From Trichoplax adhaerens (taxonomy: Eukaryota > Placozoa > Uniplacotomia > Trichoplacea > Trichoplacidae), in NCBI RefSeq assembly GCF_000150275.1, contig NW_002060946.1, positions 4,811,035 to 4,875,034 on the forward strand: 64,000 bases of DNA. The letters are read 5' to 3'. Below, piece by piece: positions 63,384 to 64,000 of this stretch (position 1 is the stretch's first letter; the number at the start of each line of letters is the position of its first letter). Both the position numbers and the translations under genes were made by a program. The notes under the pieces were generated by a model that was given only the letters and a program-made list of their open reading frames with translations, had not been told where the DNA came from and made no database searches.

Positions 63384-64000
63384 ATTATGCCCATGATAAA
63401 TTCTAACTTTATCTACACCATTTGGCGCACGTGATAACAACTCTACGATAAAAATTTCCGCTTAGCTTAATTAAATCTTCTCATTTCCCAGTAAATATAA
63501 TTGTAGTGATATTAGGTCATTATGATATAAATCAACATTGGACTTCTACCAGCTTATTTAGATATAAATGTTGTGCTCTAAATAAACAAGCATAATCATT
63601 TACCGTCTATAGTAATTAGAATGAAGGCTTGTTACCAAGCCTATTTCACAAAGTATTAACTATTTCTCCTATAATTGTAATTTTTCTCCGAAAATTTCTA
63701 ATTTCATTCCTTTACATTGCCAATTCCTTATGAAGAATCCAAGACATTGAGTACAATGTAAATATACGAATACATTATCATAACTATAAATGGCAGTTGT
63801 ATATGTATCAATCAGTCTTGTAAAGCTTGATTTAATAAGTGTAATATCTATAGCTTATACTCATATGACCAGTATTTGTACGGTACCGTGAATGTTTATA
63901 ACTGACAGGAATTTACTTTCTTAAATGCTTCGATTAATAAATTTTTCATTTGAAAATAATGTTATTTCTTTTATTATCAATTGTATGTACGATGCTATGA
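63384..64000 (+). other. 3' flank of IRF gene
   Basis: AT-rich sequence after the IRF stop at 63381-63383. Several A/T-rich stretches could serve as polyadenylation signals (for example ATTAATAAATTT near 63934). No other feature supported. Confidence 0.4.

Overview
This window is AT-rich animal nuclear DNA. Its genes are built from short exons (14 to 300 nt) joined by GT-AG introns, often only 100-500 nt long, and the encoded proteins are metazoan. It holds an ELOVL6-type elongase, a TMEM243-like protein, a GGPS1-type prenyl synthase, a metallocarboxypeptidase with a transthyretin-like domain, and an interferon-regulatory-factor (IRF) DNA-binding domain. That mix (animal-only IRF, small introns, high AT) fits an early-branching animal. 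A placozoan (Trichoplax/Hoilungia type) is my best guess, but that is inference. All exon structures below were traced by eye from splice sites, reading frame and family similarity.

Layout: 1-1.4 kb, palindrome-rich repeats; 1.56-2.81 kb (+), RPL34; 4.67-5.46 kb (-), intronless ELOVL6-like elongase; 5.5-17.1 kb, mostly non-coding with a degenerate tandem repeat (7.45-7.85 kb), a few weak candidate exons and a possible decayed malic-enzyme fragment; 17.14-19.95 kb (+), first six exons of an unassigned coiled-coil gene; 21.79-23.00 kb (-), TMEM243-like gene B; 24.85-26.07 kb, a tandem array of ~177-bp units; 26.29-28.07 kb (+), TMEM243-like gene A; 29.06-32.21 kb (-), GGPS1; 35.97-39.98 kb (-), a 14-exon coiled-coil gene; 43.25-44.91 kb (-), secreted M14 carboxypeptidase; 44.9-57.9 kb, a very AT-rich gene-poor tract; 58.79-63.38 kb (+), a seven-exon IRF gene.

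The most notable result is a pair of TMEM243-like genes arranged head to head. They share the same early exon pattern, including a 48-nt and a 26-nt exon in matching phases. A satellite-like array fills the space between their starts; each unit carries a 7-bp hairpin and a TGACATCA core. Other points are an IRF with several signature tryptophans replaced by other aromatics and no recognisable association domain, a GGPS1 gene that needs one extra base (or a GT-AA intron) to keep its frame, and a 14-nt microexon in RPL34. The neighbouring genes do not form an obvious shared pathway.
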